Under the pieces are notes generated by a model. The model was given only the letters and a program-made list of their open reading frames with translations, did no database searches and was not told the DNA's origin. The translations under genes were made by a program, and so were the position numbers. Of a stretch of 6,964 nucleotides of DNA, positions 5,853 through 6,964 are shown piece after piece; the stretch's first letter is position 1; each line of letters opens with the position of its first letter. Source of the DNA: Acidimicrobiaceae bacterium (GTDB taxonomy: Bacteria > Actinomycetota > Acidimicrobiia > Acidimicrobiales > RAAP-2); contig PLCI01000048.1 of NCBI GenBank assembly GCA_003135595.1, forward strand, positions 11,379-18,342, in the 5' to 3' direction.

Positions 5853-6964
5853 TTAGGGAGCCTTCGCGCCCCGCAAGTGGATCTTCGCGGGCAGGTAGTC
5901 AAGGAATCTCGGGTTGATCGCCACCGAGGTCGCCTCGTTAGGCCCGTAGGAACCACCAAGGGGCAACGCCTGCGAGAACGTCCAGCTCGGGAGCAGCCAC
6001 GCCGACCCGTCCGACAGCTCCTTCGTGGTGAGTGTCATCGATGCGTTCGTCACGCTCACGAGGCTGTTCATCGCTCCGCAGTACAGCGTGGAGACGTGCT
6101 TGCCTGGGGCAAATGTGGTCCCGGTCGCGCTCGTCGAGGTCGGTGCCGCCAACGCGACGAGCGCACCTTTTGGCCGTCGCAGGAGGTGCACGGCGGTGAG
6201 TGGCGTCACGGTGGGGTAGGCCACCCCTCGAACGATCGCCGTGAGCGGGCCACCGGCTGCCGCAAGGTGCCCACCCGGGTAGTAGGTGACGACGAAGCGC
6301 TCGTCGGTCACGACGCCGTGGACGCTGAGCGGGAACGAGACCTGGACCGACGATGGTGACCGCTGCGTCGTGGGGCTCCCGAGCGCTCCTGCCGCGCCGA
6401 GGCGAGACAGGAGCCGCATCGCGTCGTGTACGGAGGTCGCTTCGGACTGGTGCAGACCGTCTCGGACCATGTCCGAGGAGACATGCTGGCTCGTCTCGCG
6501 ACGACCTACGTACGACCACCACGTGATCCCCGCAGCCGCGTAGGTCGTGAGCGAGGGGCCTGAAAGGGTGCCCACCCACCATCCCCTTGCGTGCGCTCCG
6601 CTCGGGAACCACTTCACTCGAGCCGTCGCGAGCCCGAAGACGGGAGCCAGCGCGAGGAGCGCGCGGGGCGGGGAGAGCGATGACGCGATCCGGTAGGCAG
6701 TGGCCCGACGGGGGCCAGGAGGGAACGACAGGGTGGCCGCACCGCGAACCTGGAGCGCGATGGGGCAGCTGGCGTTGCTGCTCAGGGCTTTGGCGTCCGG
6801 GTTCCCATGCTGCGAGTACTGCTCGGCAGCGCTCCAGAGCGACGGGACCGGGGGGTGGCTCGTCGTCCGGACCGCCGAGGTCAGCGCGGCTGGCAGCGAA
6901 GGGCCGACCGAGTCCAGCCCGATGAAGGCGGCGACGGCGAGCGCGCCCGAGCCAACCAGCGCCC
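5853..6964 (-). CDS. probable membrane-anchored extracytoplasmic protein of unknown function, 5' end cut by window edge
   Basis: I do not recognise the family. The frame is open from the right edge (first whole codon at 6962) to TAA at 5853-5855, giving 369 visible residues. It opens with ALVGSGALAVAAFIGLD (1-17), which looks like the end of a transmembrane segment or signal anchor, followed by a Ser/Pro-rich stretch (18-42) and SLWSAAEQYSQHGNPDAKAL (41-60). The rest is rich in Ser, Thr, Gly and Val and reads like an extracytoplasmic beta-rich domain. It has only two cysteines (66 and 295) and paired tryptophans (WW near 128 and 148). A GTG at 6617 could be mistaken for the start, but protein-like sequence continues through it to the edge. 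If residue 1 lies in a single transmembrane helix, a cytoplasmic part or signal sequence would lie beyond the window. The organisation resembles anti-sigma-factor-like or cell-surface proteins, but nothing specific supports either. Confidence 0.8.
   Translation of the reverse strand, partial: ALVGSGALAVAAFIGLDSVGPSLPAALTSAVRTTSHPPVPSLWSAAEQYSQHGNPDAKALSSNASCPIALQVRGAATLSFPPGPRRATAYRIASSLSPPRALLALAPVFGLATARVKWFPSGAHARGWWVGTLSGPSLTTYAAAGITWWSYVGRRETSQHVSSDMVRDGLHQSEATSVHDAMRLLSRLGAAGALGSPTTQRSPSSVQVSFPLSVHGVVTDERFVVTYYPGGHLAAAGGPLTAIVRGVAYPTVTPLTAVHLLRRPKGALVALAAPTSTSATGTTFAPGKHVSTLYCGAMNSLVSVTNASMTLTTKELSDGSAWLLPSWTFSQALPLGGSYGPNEATSVAINPRFLDYLPAKIHLRGAKAP

Noticed and set aside
4666..5856. 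Plus-strand open frame of 396 codons
   Set aside because: It is antisense to the secreted protein and the DinB protein, both of which have coherent protein features on the minus strand.

Overview
The window is GC-rich, gene-dense bacterial DNA. All six supported protein genes lie on the minus strand, so the reading order is from high to low coordinates. The base composition, GTG starts on two genes, the weak Shine-Dalgarno signals and a DinB/DUF664 protein of the mycothiol-transferase type all suggest an actinobacterium. An acidimicrobial lineage is a guess and is not shown by the sequence.

Layout in transcription order: (1) 5853-6964, the C-terminal 369 residues of a large, probably membrane-anchored protein of unknown function whose 5' end lies beyond the window; (2) 5131-5637, a DinB/DUF664-type metal-dependent protein; (3) 4264-5052, a secreted protein with eight cysteines and no assigned function; (4) 3605-4201, an FMN-dependent nitroreductase-family protein; (5) 2515-3483, a zinc-free MDR-type NAD(P)H:quinone oxidoreductase-like protein; (6) 1-2160, a Cu+-type P1B ATPase (CopA), complete except for its extreme C-terminus, which runs off the left edge.

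The gaps between genes are about 215, 78, 62, 121 and 354 bp, so this is a co-directional run and not a tightly overlapping operon. The longest gap (2161-2514) lies in front of copA. It holds a perfect 16-bp palindrome (CTACGA-4-TCGTAG) and a CACGTG dyad just upstream of the copA start, but no convincing gene. The gap 5638-5852 holds two possible stem-loops.

The known parts fit a loose theme of redox and metal stress: copper export, a quinone reductase, a nitroreductase and a possible mycothiol-linked enzyme. That link is inference from proximity. No mobile elements, CRISPR arrays, tRNA or rRNA genes are visible. The least explained parts are the eight-cysteine secreted protein and the partial anchored protein. 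I see no clear evidence of a new multi-gene system.
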